Shown: in pieces, positions 1 to 7,907 of the stretch
Layout: every line of letters starts with the position of its first letter
Numbering within the stretch: position 1 is the first letter of the stretch
Assembly (NCBI GenBank): GCA_963735115.1
Contig: CAVTJR010000001.1
Location: forward strand, 62,001 to 126,000
Source: JAKACA01 sp963735115
GTDB lineage: Bacteria; Actinomycetota; Acidimicrobiia; Acidimicrobiales; Bog-793
Direction of reading: 5' to 3'
DNA: 64,000 nt
The notes under the pieces: generated by a model
Databases searched by the model: none
What the model was told of the DNA's origin: nothing
What the model saw: the letters and a program-made list of their open reading frames with translations, nothing else
Made by a program: the position numbers and the translations under genes

Positions 1-378
1 GTCGTGTTCCCGAATCTCGACGAAGGGCGCTTCCTCTCCGGCCGCCCGTCCGAGGATCCTGCAACCGTCGTTGACGCCCTTGTCGAGCACTACGGCGTCG
101 TGGCTCTCACGCTCGGTCCAGCCGGTGTTCTCGTCGGGTCGTCGGCCGGAGAGCGCATCCGACTCGAGGCCCCGGCCGTGACGGTTCTCGACCCGACGGG
201 GGCGGGCGACGCCTTCTGTGCAGGCTTCCTGGCCGAGCTCCTGGACAACGCCGGCGGGATCGACGGTCGACTGCAGAGAGCGACAGAGGCGGGCGTGGCT
301 GCGGCCGCCCAGGCGCTCGTTCAGCTGGGTGGCCGTCCGAGCGAAACGTTGACGGGAAAGAGAATCGTGGCAACCTGA
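1..378 (+). CDS. PfkB-family sugar/nucleoside kinase, C-terminal part (5' end outside window)
   Basis: The reading frame is open from base 1 and ends at TGA 376-378, so only about the last 125 residues are visible. The PfkB signature DPTGAGDAFCAGFL lies at residues 64-77; its GAGD holds the catalytic aspartate and the anion hole. A PNLDEG segment near the visible start matches the usual N-E/D-x-E element of ribokinase-like enzymes. The family phosphorylates sugars or nucleosides in the cytosol. The substrate cannot be read because the substrate-binding N-terminal half is missing. A second, unrelated PfkB kinase is at 16948-17985. Confidence 0.85.
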   Translation, partial: VVFPNLDEGRFLSGRPSEDPATVVDALVEHYGVVALTLGPAGVLVGSSAGERIRLEAPAVTVLDPTGAGDAFCAGFLAELLDNAGGIDGRLQRATEAGVAAAAQALVQLGGRPSETLTGKRIVAT

Positions 379-417
379 CTCGTCTCGAGGACTGAGCCAT
401 CCGGAAGGAGGTCGCGA

Positions 418-807
418 CTAGGGCTTGCGCTTCACCGCCCGGCAGGGGAGCTCGGTCTTCTCGCCGATGTGGTAGCTGACGCAAATCCGGTGGTATCCAT
501 CGGCAACCCATAAGGGGTCCCCCAGCACCAGCAAGACCGGGGAGAGCTTCGTACCGCCTCTGACCTTCTTCAAGTCGGTTGCAACCTCCGGATCGTCCGC
601 GGGGAGCAGGGGCAGACCGGAGGCTCGCAGGAGGTCCTTGGCCGCGTAGTGCTTGAGTTTCTTCTGACTACGCAGCGCCTTGACCAGCCTCGCCGCCTGC
701 GCCTGCCCAACTAGCAGCGACAGATAGGACTCCGCCGCCGGGTAGTCCTGCGCCTCGGGCTCGGCCATCCAGTGCTCGGCTGTCACAGTTCGTCGCGCTC
801 CTCTCAT
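418..807 (-). CDS. Conserved actinobacterial hypothetical protein (ParB-like C-terminal motif)
   Basis: Encodes about 129 residues from ATG 807. The frame stays open further upstream, but family resemblance starts at the segment RTVTAEHWMAEPE, so this ATG (or ATG 768) is preferred; neither has a strong ribosome-binding site. The C-terminal motif KLSPVLLVLGDPLWVADGYH resembles the small ParB/sulfiredoxin-like fold of proteins that bind a substrate through a D-G-x-H-R core. I recognise the pattern from actinobacterial hypothetical proteins of this length but know no function. It converges on the kinase gene, with 39 bases between them. Confidence 0.7.
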   Translation of the reverse strand: MRGARRTVTAEHWMAEPEAQDYPAAESYLSLLVGQAQAARLVKALRSQKKLKHYAAKDLLRASGLPLLPADDPEVATDLKKVRGGTKLSPVLLVLGDPLWVADGYHRICVSYHIGEKTELPCRAVKRKP

Positions 808-1659
808 CGCCCGAAGCCGCCCAGGGGCTCCCGACGATGCGAAAGCTACTCTCGACGTATTAAGTGTGCTCTCGGCTGACTGGAGGGCTACATGGAACCG
901 TCGTCGGATCAGCACCGACTCGAGCCGGTCTGGCTGCGGGAACCTGCCGGGCTCCAGACCGCCTGGACCCGCGGACCGGTCGTCGGGAGTGCAATAGCCG
1001 TAGGGTTCGCCTGGATCCTGCGGGTCGGCCGAGCAAAGCTGCCACCGAAGCCGCCGAAGGGACGCTCTGACGCCGTGCCCGCTATGTGCGTGAGGCTCGT
1101 CACGCTCAATCAGGCAGCGCCGTCACGGTCATGGGTCATCACTTGTCGCGGGGTCCCTTGATGATCACGACGTGACCGGCGGCGTGCAAGCTGCACTAGG
1201 TGAACAGATGCCGCTTCGTGGCCGGAAACGGCACGGCGGGAGAAGCCGCTGGTCATAGGTCGGCCGGTCGGTAGATGGCATGAGCTGGGCTTAGGGTCGC
1301 TCCTGCGTCCCGACGGGACCCTGGTCGGTCGAAACAGATCCCCCAAGGCGAGCGGGAAGTCTCCGAGACGGCCGGGTGGCCCTCAGCCTCAGGTACCCCT
1401 GCGCCGCTTCAGGGGCGCTGTGACGTCTCGGTCGGAGCGATGCGGGGCGATCTAAGGGTGGTGCGATGGCATCGGCAGCGGGCGGACCATAGGTCGTGGG
1501 CACGCTCCCGAACGGGACCTTCGCCTCTGTTCGTTGCCGGGGACAACCAGGACAATGCGTCGTCAGAGGATCCATCTTGAGTGATCCTCTGAGGTCGAGA
1601 TGGAGGTTTCTCCATGAGGCGCCTAGGAGGGCCGATGGACAGACCGACTCAAATGAACC
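808..1659. other. Gene-poor stretch of about 850 bp
   Basis: No convincing protein family was seen. The best candidate is a plus-strand frame at 892-1161 (89 codons) with a good GGAGGG Shine-Dalgarno 5 bases before its ATG and one hydrophobic stretch (VVGSAIAVGFAWIL). Its second half reads like random high-GC translation, so it is not called as a gene. An AT-rich TATTAA near 858 could be a -10 element. Two perfect inverted repeats lie at the right end (separate entry). Confidence 0.5.
1563..1615. repeat. Two adjacent inverted repeats upstream of the membrane-protein gene
   Basis: TCAGAGGATC at 1563-1572 pairs perfectly with GATCCTCTGA at 1583-1592, with a 10-nt loop. ATGGAG at 1600-1605 pairs perfectly with CTCCAT at 1610-1615, with a 4-nt loop. 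Both lie 45-95 bases before the GTG start at 1660. No T-run follows, so an intrinsic terminator is unlikely. An operator, or an RNA structure in the 5' leader of the next gene, is possible. Confidence 0.5.
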
Positions 1660-1670
1660 GTGTGCTCTAG
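1635..1670 (+). CDS. Possible 11-codon leader peptide
   Basis: The strongest Shine-Dalgarno in the area (AGGAGG, 1625-1630) is correctly spaced for ATG 1635. That start opens an 11-codon frame (MDRPTQMNRVL) ending at TAG 1668-1670. The frame overlaps GTG 1660 of the membrane-protein gene in another phase and ends two bases before the alternative GTG 1672. The arrangement would allow translational coupling. There is no codon bias of the type seen in attenuators. This is a weak inference from spacing only. Confidence 0.3.
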   Translation: MDRPTQMNRVL

Positions 1671-2931
1671 CGTGGTTACGACGAAGCGCCCCCAGGCCGG
1701 TGCGTGTAGCCGCCTGGTCAAGCGCGTTGTCGCCGCGGTCCTCCTTTCAAGCCTCGTCGTCCTCATGACCGCACGGCCGGCGGACGCGGAGTCGTCTCTC
1801 CATGGTTCCCGTACGACAACGACCACGAGCATGCCGACCGCGCCGCCGGTAGAAACGCCCTTGACCTTCTTGTGGAAGGGCCTCAAGTTCAGCGATGTCG
1901 TGCTCGTCGCCGCTCCGAGAGCGCCCCTGCCCCAGTTCTTTCTCCGCCTGTCATCGAATAGTGAGCCGATCAAATGCACAGCCGCGGCGCAGGCTCCCTC
2001 TCGGACGTACGACGGCAAGGTGAACAGCTTCGAGGTGGTTTGTTACGCGACCGCAGTGCCCTCTCTTTTCACTCCCACGCTCGAAGTGCTTGCGCCGCAC
2101 GGACCCTCGACATTCGAGCCCATCACGCTGATCAACGAGACACACGGGTGGATTTACACCTTGCTGCCTTTCCTTGTCGGTATCGTGGGCGCCCTCTCTA
2201 TCTTGGCCTTTGTTTGGAACCGCAGTAAGGTCTCTCCACGAGAGGCTTCCCAGCAGAAGAATGGTCGGGTGAAGACTTCGCCTTTGAGTCGGCACGTCAG
2301 CGCTGATTTGCAGGCATGGAACGCCTCTGACTGTTGGGCAACCAACATCACGGCAGTCGGCGCCCTGCTGACCGGGGTCGCTGCCGCCGCCTCCGGGTCA
2401 CTCAGTGGCTGGCTTCCGGGCCTGCCGGCCGCTCGCATCGAGGTTCTTTCGGCCGTGTTCTTGGCGATGTTGGCTCTCGCCCCTCTGCTTTATGGTGTTT
2501 TGAAGACGTGGACGACACCCGCACACGAAGCCGGCAAGGCTCCCTCGAAGAGGGAGGTCGGCATCGTTGGAGAAGTTTTCGTGGAGGGGTTCGTCATCGA
2601 AGCGATCAGCGAGGGAGAGTCATCTGCCGCGCCCGATAACGCCGACCCTCCTTTGAAGAGCATGGCCGGTACCGTCGGAGGAGTCCTCTTGGCAAGCTTT
2701 GTGACTCTTGTCGCGGTCTTCGGCGAACTGACCACCGCGTTCACTATGGTCGGGCTCTCGACCGCGGATATGATTCACCAGGTTCCACTCATTGCTGGCC
2801 TTGTTATCGCAGCGGTAGTCGTTGCCTGGTATTCGGTGCAGTCGGTCAAGCTTCTCATCGATGACGGCACCAGGAAGCAGGCCACCGGTTCGCTTCTTTC
2901 GCCCCCTGGCAAAACGGCCGCGATGCTCTAA
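1660..2931 (+). CDS. Predicted exported multi-pass membrane protein, unknown function
   Basis: 423 residues from GTG 1660 (GTG 1672 is an alternative). Residues about 20-43 form a signal-like hydrophobic segment ending ARPADA. A Thr/Pro-rich linker and an extracytoplasmic domain (about 45-160, with two Cys) follow. Hydrophobic helices lie near 165-186, 225-243, 258-280, 335-357 and 366-392, with a charged cytoplasmic-type loop at about 187-215. I do not recognise the family. The gene is alone on its strand, between the gene-poor stretch and an IS remnant, so the context gives no function. The low density of recognisable neighbours suggests accessory DNA. Confidence 0.7.
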   Translation: MCSSVVTTKRPQAGACSRLVKRVVAAVLLSSLVVLMTARPADAESSLHGSRTTTTTSMPTAPPVETPLTFLWKGLKFSDVVLVAAPRAPLPQFFLRLSSNSEPIKCTAAAQAPSRTYDGKVNSFEVVCYATAVPSLFTPTLEVLAPHGPSTFEPITLINETHGWIYTLLPFLVGIVGALSILAFVWNRSKVSPREASQQKNGRVKTSPLSRHVSADLQAWNASDCWATNITAVGALLTGVAAAASGSLSGWLPGLPAARIEVLSAVFLAMLALAPLLYGVLKTWTTPAHEAGKAPSKREVGIVGEVFVEGFVIEAISEGESSAAPDNADPPLKSMAGTVGGVLLASFVTLVAVFGELTTAFTMVGLSTADMIHQVPLIAGLVIAAVVVAWYSVQSVKLLIDDGTRKQATGSLLSPPGKTAAML

Positions 2932-3271
2932 GTGAGGGCTTCTGCGCCAATTTCGGTCACGCCGATGACGCCCCTTGGGCCGAACCACCCCTTACTGGGC
3001 TCAGCGGACGGGCCAACCCCTTGCAAGTGATCCGCGTCGCGTAGAGCGGTGCCCGAGGAGCGTTTCTCAGACGGTGAGCCTTTGCTGACGGACGACTAGT
3101 GGCGATTGCTGATAAGCGCGGCGCAGTCGGCAACGCGCCCGCTCTCGACTGCCGAGACCTTCATCCGCGACTGGACATCGGACTCGAAGCCTGTCGCGAT
3201 GGCCTGCACCGACGGGGACACGTATTTTGAAGGTCAAACAGTCGGCGGACACCGCCAAACTGCACGTGCCC
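2932..3271. other. Intergenic / degenerate DNA before the IS481 remnant
   Basis: About 340 bases without a supportable gene. The stretch holds short open frames on both strands with no family resemblance. Part of it probably replaced the missing body of the IS481 transposase, since recognisable transposase sequence stops abruptly at about 3272. Confidence 0.5.
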
Positions 3272-3478
3272 CGAGTGATGCAGGGGCGTGGACCGTGGCC
3301 GATGCGAGCGGTCGGCGAGGCCCTCGAGGGCCCCTTTTTCGTTGCGGGCGAACCAGACGTGCACCGTCTGGCGCCCTACCCCGTACTTCTCGGCCACCTC
3401 TGTGACCCGCATGCCGTCCCTGACGACTGCCAGGACGGCGTCATGACGCTGTTCCACCTTGCTGAGCTCCCTGAGCAC
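3272..3478 (-). pseudogene. IS481-family transposase, N-terminal remnant
   Basis: From GTG 3478, preceded by a GGAGG Shine-Dalgarno, about 69 codons match the N-terminal helix-turn-helix of IS481-type transposases. Visible pieces are SKVEQRHDAVLAVVRDG, VTEVAEKYGVGRQTVHVW and LADRSHRPRS. The frame continues to 3161, but similarity ends after about residue 69. The whole DDE catalytic core is absent, so the gene is dead. Its upstream side carries the repeated end sequence at 3528-3610, as expected for the left end of such an element. Confidence 0.8.
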
Positions 3479-3527
3479 TCGGCGCCTCCTCCCTCGTTGA
3501 CACGAGGTGAGTACGGCGGGGCCGACG

Positions 3528-3610
3528 TGTAAAGCCTCAGCCGAATGCTTGTAAAGCATCAGGCGACGTCGCGTAACGCATCATCCGACGTCAAAACGGA
3601 AAGCTTCAGG
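3528..3610. repeat. IS481-type terminal region with tandem ~22-bp units
   Basis: Units begin at 3528 (TGTAAAGCCTCAG), 3550 (TGTAAAGCATCAGG) and 3571 (CGTAACGCATCATCC), with a degenerate fourth near 3597 (GGAAAGCTTCAGG). The two middle units continue with CGACGTC. Several end-proximal copies of such a box upstream of a transposase resemble IS481 terminal transposase-binding sites. The region ends 14 bases from the tRNA-Gln duplication at 3624. No matching right end was found. Confidence 0.6.
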
Positions 3611-3623
3611 GGGAAGTACACAT

Positions 3624-3672
3624 TTACGAGCTGGCGGGGGAGGGCTCGAACCTCCAACCTCCTGATCCAAAG
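3624..3672. repeat. Attachment-site copy: duplicated 3' half of tRNA-Gln
   Basis: These 49 bases are identical to 8474-8522. That covers nucleotides 32-73 of the tRNA-Gln gene on the minus strand, plus 7 flanking bases. Bases immediately outside differ on both sides (3623 vs 8473, 3673 vs 8523). A perfect direct repeat of a tRNA 3' part is the classical product of site-specific integration into a tRNA gene. This copy lacks the tRNA 5' half and cannot make a tRNA. Confidence 0.85.
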
Positions 3673-3968
3673 AACGATCCGGGGCGTTGCAGACGCTTGC
3701 GCAGAGAGGCTGGCGATGGCATATCACCTGGTCAGGCGAGTGGCCCACGGCGGAAGTTGGACACACTGCGACGGCGTGAGACGCTCCGCGAGGCAATTGT
3801 TGGGTTGAAAGTTGGGTTTCGCCGCGTCCGGCAGGCCAAGAGGCGCTTAGCAGAAAGCTACGGCTGACCCATCTAAGAAGATACTTGCCCACAATGTGGG
3901 AGCCATGTGAGATCGCCCCTCCGGCCGTCGAGGCGCTCAGAAGCGGCTCCAGGTCACGCGTGTACGGC

Positions 3969-6374
3969 TCAACCGAATCCGAAGACCGACATGCTGTTGT
4001 CCCGGCTGTTCACGATGTAGACGGTGCCGGTCGCTTCGTTCACGCCTGCACCACCAGGACCACCGCCGACCGGGATCGTCGCGAGCGTGCCCGCGCACCC
4101 CGCAGTGATCGTGGCGTTGCAAGTTGCACCATCGATAACCGACACGGCGTCATCGCCCAAGTTCGACACGAAGATGTGATTGCTCGCCTCGTCGATCGCG
4201 AGGTAGAACGGATCATTCTCCACGGGCACGGCGGGCGGTATCTGCCCGCAACCGGAGCTCACCTGGCCGTTGCAGGTGGCCCCGTTGATGACGGACACCG
4301 ATCCCCACTCGTACGAGCTGTAGTTGCTGTTCGCCACGTAGACGGTGTGGGTTGCCTGGTCGACGGCCACGTCGTAGGGACTATTCCCGACGGTCACGGT
4401 CGGAGGCGTCGCGCCGCAGCTCGAGGTGACGGTGGCGTTGCATTTCGCCCCGTCGATAACCGACACGGTGTTGTCGTAAAGGTTCGGCACGTAGACGGTG
4501 TCGGTCGCCTGGTCGACGGCCAGGATCGCCGGGCCGTCTCCGACGGTCACGGGCGCCGTCGGCGTGCAGTCGGACGTGTCTGTGGCGTTGCAGCTGGCTC
4601 CATCGATCACCGACACGGTGTTGTCACCGGAGTTGGCGACATAGATGGTGTCTGTTTGCTGGTCGACGGCCACGCCGTCAGGCCCGCTGCCGACGACGAC
4701 TGCTGGCGGGCTCTGCCCGCAGCCGGAGGTCACTACCGAATTGCACGTGGCGGTGTTAACCACCGACATGGTGTTGTCGCCCGCGTTTGCCACATACAGA
4801 GTGTGGTTCTTCCCGTCGAGGGCAGCCCAGACCGGGTAGGAGCCGACGGCCACGGTGGGAGCGCTCTGATCACAGCCTGACGTGACTATTGCGTTGCAGG
4901 TCGCCCCATCAACCACCGACACGGTGTCGTCGTTGCCATTCGGGACGTACACGGTGTCGGTCGCCTCGTCCACTATTGCCCCCTGCGGGCCACTGCCAAC
5001 ATCGACCGCCGGTAGGAAGAAGTGGGCGCAGCCCGAGGTCACCATGGCGTTGCATGTGGCGCCGTTGAGCACCGACACGTCGTTGTCGGTTGCGTTCGGG
5101 GTGTAAAGGGTATCTGTGGCCTGGTCCGTGGTCAGCCACGACGGAATCCCGCCGGTCCGCAGCAATCTGGGTTGCGTGCCGCAACTCCAGGTAACCATAT
5201 CGTTGCAGGTCGTCGCATCGAGCACGGAGATGGTGTCGTCCCAGCTATTCACCACATAGATCGTGTGGGTCGCACTGATGAGCGAGATTCCGATCGGACC
5301 GGCCCCTACGTGGACCAGCTTCGGGGTCTGGCCGCAGCCCGAAGTGACCATGGCGTTGCAGGTGCCCTCATTGATCATCGACACCGTGTTGTCGCTGGAG
5401 TTCGCCACGTACAGAGTATTGGTGGCCGCGTCGATCGCGAAGGCGACAACGTCGGTGTAGTTCCCCGTACCGACCAACACCGTGGGGGGCGTCTGTGTGC
5501 AGCCGGACGTGACCGTCGCGTTGCAGGTCGATCCGTTGATCACCGAGACGGTCTCGGCTCCGCTCGGGGCGACCGAACCCGCGTAGACGGTGTCAGTGGG
5601 CTCGTCCACGACCACGCCCTCGCTGCCCGCTCCAACGGTCACGGTTGGTGGCGTCTGGCCGCAGCCCGAAGTGACCTGTCCGTTGCACGTCGCCCCGTCG
5701 ATGACCGACACCGTGGTCCCGAGTCCGAACCCTGCGCCCGGGTAAACGCCGAAGTTCGACACGTACACGGTGTCGGTCTTCTCGTTCACGTCCAGGGCGA
5801 TGGGGCCGAGTCCGACAGTCACCGTCGCCGGAGCCCGGCTGCAGCCCGAAGTGTTCGTGGCGTTGCATGTCGATCCATTGATGACCGACACGGTGTTGGC
5901 GCCGTCGTTAGCGACATAGACGGTATCAGTGGCCTGGTCGACAACGATCCCGACAGGTCCGATCCCGACTTGCACGGTTGCCGGACTCCGGCTGCAGCCC
6001 GAGGCATGGAGCGCGTTGCAAGTCGCCGCGTTGAGCACTGACACAGTGTTGCTTGCCTGGTTCGTCACGTAGATCGTGTGTGTATCCGGATCGAGGGCAC
6101 TGTTAAGCGGATAGAGACCCACTGGCATCGTTGGGTCCCCGAGTGCCTGCCTCACATACCCGGAGCGCAAGCCGTGCGATCGCTGGCTATGCAGCTCGAC
6201 ACCGCCATGCGTCCTCGTGAAGCTATCGCGAGCAACCGAGAAAGTGTTGGGAATGGTACTGGCAGGAAATGCAGCGCCGTGAGGCGACGTGGCGATCGCT
6301 GGCGCCGCGAGCGCTCCGGTCGCCGCGATCATTGTCACGCCGACAACGGCGGCTCTAATTGGAAGGTGCTTCAT
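3969..6374 (-). CDS. Secreted YVTN-type beta-propeller protein, 14 repeats
   Basis: 801 residues from ATG 6374, chosen for its AAGGGG Shine-Dalgarno and the signal peptide that follows directly (MKHLPIRAAVVGVTMIAATG, cleavage likely after APAIA). The remainder is 14 repeats of about 45-55 residues with the core D-x-A-T-D-T-V-Y-V-x-N and then N-T-V-S-V-I-N/D-G. That is the YVTN fold, and 14 repeats would make two seven-bladed propellers. Thirteen repeats carry a C-x7-C pair (for example CNATVTSGC). No anchor or catalytic residue is visible. It is the last gene of the island cassette and is probably an extracellular binding protein or lectin-like factor. Confidence 0.85.
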   Translation of the reverse strand: MKHLPIRAAVVGVTMIAATGALAAPAIATSPHGAAFPASTIPNTFSVARDSFTRTHGGVELHSQRSHGLRSGYVRQALGDPTMPVGLYPLNSALDPDTHTIYVTNQASNTVSVLNAATCNALHASGCSRSPATVQVGIGPVGIVVDQATDTVYVANDGANTVSVINGSTCNATNTSGCSRAPATVTVGLGPIALDVNEKTDTVYVSNFGVYPGAGFGLGTTVSVIDGATCNGQVTSGCGQTPPTVTVGAGSEGVVVDEPTDTVYAGSVAPSGAETVSVINGSTCNATVTSGCTQTPPTVLVGTGNYTDVVAFAIDAATNTLYVANSSDNTVSMINEGTCNAMVTSGCGQTPKLVHVGAGPIGISLISATHTIYVVNSWDDTISVLDATTCNDMVTWSCGTQPRLLRTGGIPSWLTTDQATDTLYTPNATDNDVSVLNGATCNAMVTSGCAHFFLPAVDVGSGPQGAIVDEATDTVYVPNGNDDTVSVVDGATCNAIVTSGCDQSAPTVAVGSYPVWAALDGKNHTLYVANAGDNTMSVVNTATCNSVVTSGCGQSPPAVVVGSGPDGVAVDQQTDTIYVANSGDNTVSVIDGASCNATDTSDCTPTAPVTVGDGPAILAVDQATDTVYVPNLYDNTVSVIDGAKCNATVTSSCGATPPTVTVGNSPYDVAVDQATHTVYVANSNYSSYEWGSVSVINGATCNGQVSSGCGQIPPAVPVENDPFYLAIDEASNHIFVSNLGDDAVSVIDGATCNATITAGCAGTLATIPVGGGPGGAGVNEATGTVYIVNSRDNSMSVFGFG

Positions 6375-6491
6375 TGCTGATCCCCTTCGCTCTCGTTCGG
6401 CTATGCGCGGTTTTCTGATCGACCTTCTCTTCATGAGACGTCTGCTCGATTGTCAAGCGGCTGATGAATCGGTGCCGAGATCCCATGCGAC

Positions 6492-7907
6492 TCAGGCCCG
6501 GAACACGTACGCCCGGCCGGTTGTGTTGGCGTGAACCGGCGCACCCACTATGGCGGTGTCGCCAGAAACGGTCAGCGACAAGCCGAAGTCATCGCCGGCG
6601 ACGGTGTCCGATCCCTTCAGCTCGATGGCCTGCTTCCAGCCGGCCGTCGTCTTCATGAACAGGTACGCCCGGCCGGCCTGGTTAGCGTGGAATGGAGCAC
6701 CAATGGCAATCGTGCCGGACATCGCGACCGACCAGCCGAACTGATCTCCGGCAACGGTGTCGGAACCGGTCAGCTCGGCGGTCTGCCTCCAACCGGCCGT
6801 CGTCTTCGTGAACACGTATGCTCGGCCGGCCTGGTTGGCGTAATAGGGCGCGCCGACGACGACGGTGGCATCCGATATCGACACGGAGTCGCCGAACGCG
6901 TCGCCAGCAACGGTGTCGGAACCCTTCAGCTCGGCTACGTGCTTCCAGCCGGTGGCCGTCCTCGTGAACACGTACGCCCGACCGGCACCGTGATTCGGTG
7001 CACTCACAACAGCCGTCGTGCCCGAGATGGCGATCGAGTAGCCGAACTCATCGCCGGTAGCGATGGTGTCGGAGCCGGTCAACTCCGCAGTCTGCTTCCA
7101 GCCGGCCACCGTCTTGGTGAACACGTACACCCGGCCGGTCTCGTTCGCCTGGAACGGCGCACCCACCATGAGAGTCGTGCCGGACATAGCGACCGACGCC
7201 CCAAACCCGTCGCCGCCGACGGTGTCCGATCCCTTCAATTCGGCGGTCTGCTTCCAACCGATCGCCGTCTTCGTGAACACGTATACCCGGCCGGCGAACG
7301 CGCCGCCGGCGTCGTTGGCGTGGTAAGGGGCACCTACGACGATGGTGGCATCCGACATGGCCACGGAGGTACCGAAATCGTCGCCGACGACACTGTCAGA
7401 GCCCTCCAGTTCGGCGGACTGCTTCCAGCCGGTGGCCGTCATCGTGAACACGTACGCCCGGCCGGCCTGGTTGGCCTGGAAGGGCGCGCCTACGACGGCG
7501 GTCGTGGCGGAGAGGGCCTCCTCTAAGGGGGTGGTCTCCATTTCGCTCGCCTCGCCGCCACCGAAGTAGCCTCCGGCCAGGGTGTCGGAGCCCTTCAGCT
7601 CGACGATCTGTTTCCAAATAGGCGTCGTCTTCGGCACCGTGATGGGCACGCTCGTCCCGGTCGATGGCTTACCGGGTGTGATGAGGCGCCTGAACAGACT
7701 TACGTGCGGCAAAGGGACGAAGAACACCGCCACGATCGCCGTAGTCACCGCGACGATAATCAGGCGCTGGGTCCACGGTCCGCTTTGGCGCCGGCGCCTC
7801 CGGAAGGTTGCCTCGCCGGCCCGAAGCTGTGCCTCAGCTGCCGAGACCGGCGCTGCCGCCCCGTCGATCGTCGTTCGAAGCCCGCGCTGCAGGTCTAGAT
7901 CGTTCAT
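6492..7907 (-). CDS. Single-pass membrane protein with seven FG-GAP-like repeats
   Basis: 471 residues from ATG 7907, which overlaps the stop of the upstream sigma-like gene by ATGA. An upstream in-frame start at 8018 is rejected because it lies inside that gene. Residues 1-47 are Arg-rich and cytoplasmic-like, and a hydrophobic helix at about 48-66 (RLIIVAVTTAIVAVFF) spans the membrane. A Pro/Thr linker then leads to seven repeats of about 50 residues. Their core is W-K-Q-x-A-E-L-x-G-S-D-T-V-A-G-D-x-F-G, with V-G-A-P and G-R-A-Y-V-F. Seven repeats fit one integrin-like seven-bladed propeller outside the cell. Coupling to the regulator suggests a sensor or anti-sigma role, which is inference. 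Confidence 0.85.
   Translation of the reverse strand: MNDLDLQRGLRTTIDGAAAPVSAAEAQLRAGEATFRRRRRQSGPWTQRLIIVAVTTAIVAVFFVPLPHVSLFRRLITPGKPSTGTSVPITVPKTTPIWKQIVELKGSDTLAGGYFGGGEASEMETTPLEEALSATTAVVGAPFQANQAGRAYVFTMTATGWKQSAELEGSDSVVGDDFGTSVAMSDATIVVGAPYHANDAGGAFAGRVYVFTKTAIGWKQTAELKGSDTVGGDGFGASVAMSGTTLMVGAPFQANETGRVYVFTKTVAGWKQTAELTGSDTIATGDEFGYSIAISGTTAVVSAPNHGAGRAYVFTRTATGWKHVAELKGSDTVAGDAFGDSVSISDATVVVGAPYYANQAGRAYVFTKTTAGWRQTAELTGSDTVAGDQFGWSVAMSGTIAIGAPFHANQAGRAYLFMKTTAGWKQAIELKGSDTVAGDDFGLSLTVSGDTAIVGAPVHANTTGRAYVFRA

Noticed and set aside
892..1161. 89-codon frame with good ribosome-binding site
   Set aside because: Only one short hydrophobic stretch and a random-looking tail; kept as a remark in the gap entry rather than called as a gene.
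3624..3672. Second tRNA gene
   Set aside because: Only the 3' half from the anticodon loop is present and no 5' half or acceptor partner follows, so it is an attachment-site copy.
3673..3968. Remnant integrase next to the distal attachment copy
   Set aside because: One frame is open to a TGA and is basic, but no tyrosine- or serine-recombinase motif (R-H-R-Y or catalytic Ser) can be seen.
3885..4880. Plus-strand frame with repeated VDGHGRR-type units
   Set aside because: It is the antisense shadow of the YVTN repeats. Its periodicity follows the real repeats and it has no signal peptide or ribosome-binding site.
6531..7526. Plus-strand repetitive frame opposite the FG-GAP gene
   Set aside because: It is the antisense shadow of the FG-GAP repeats.
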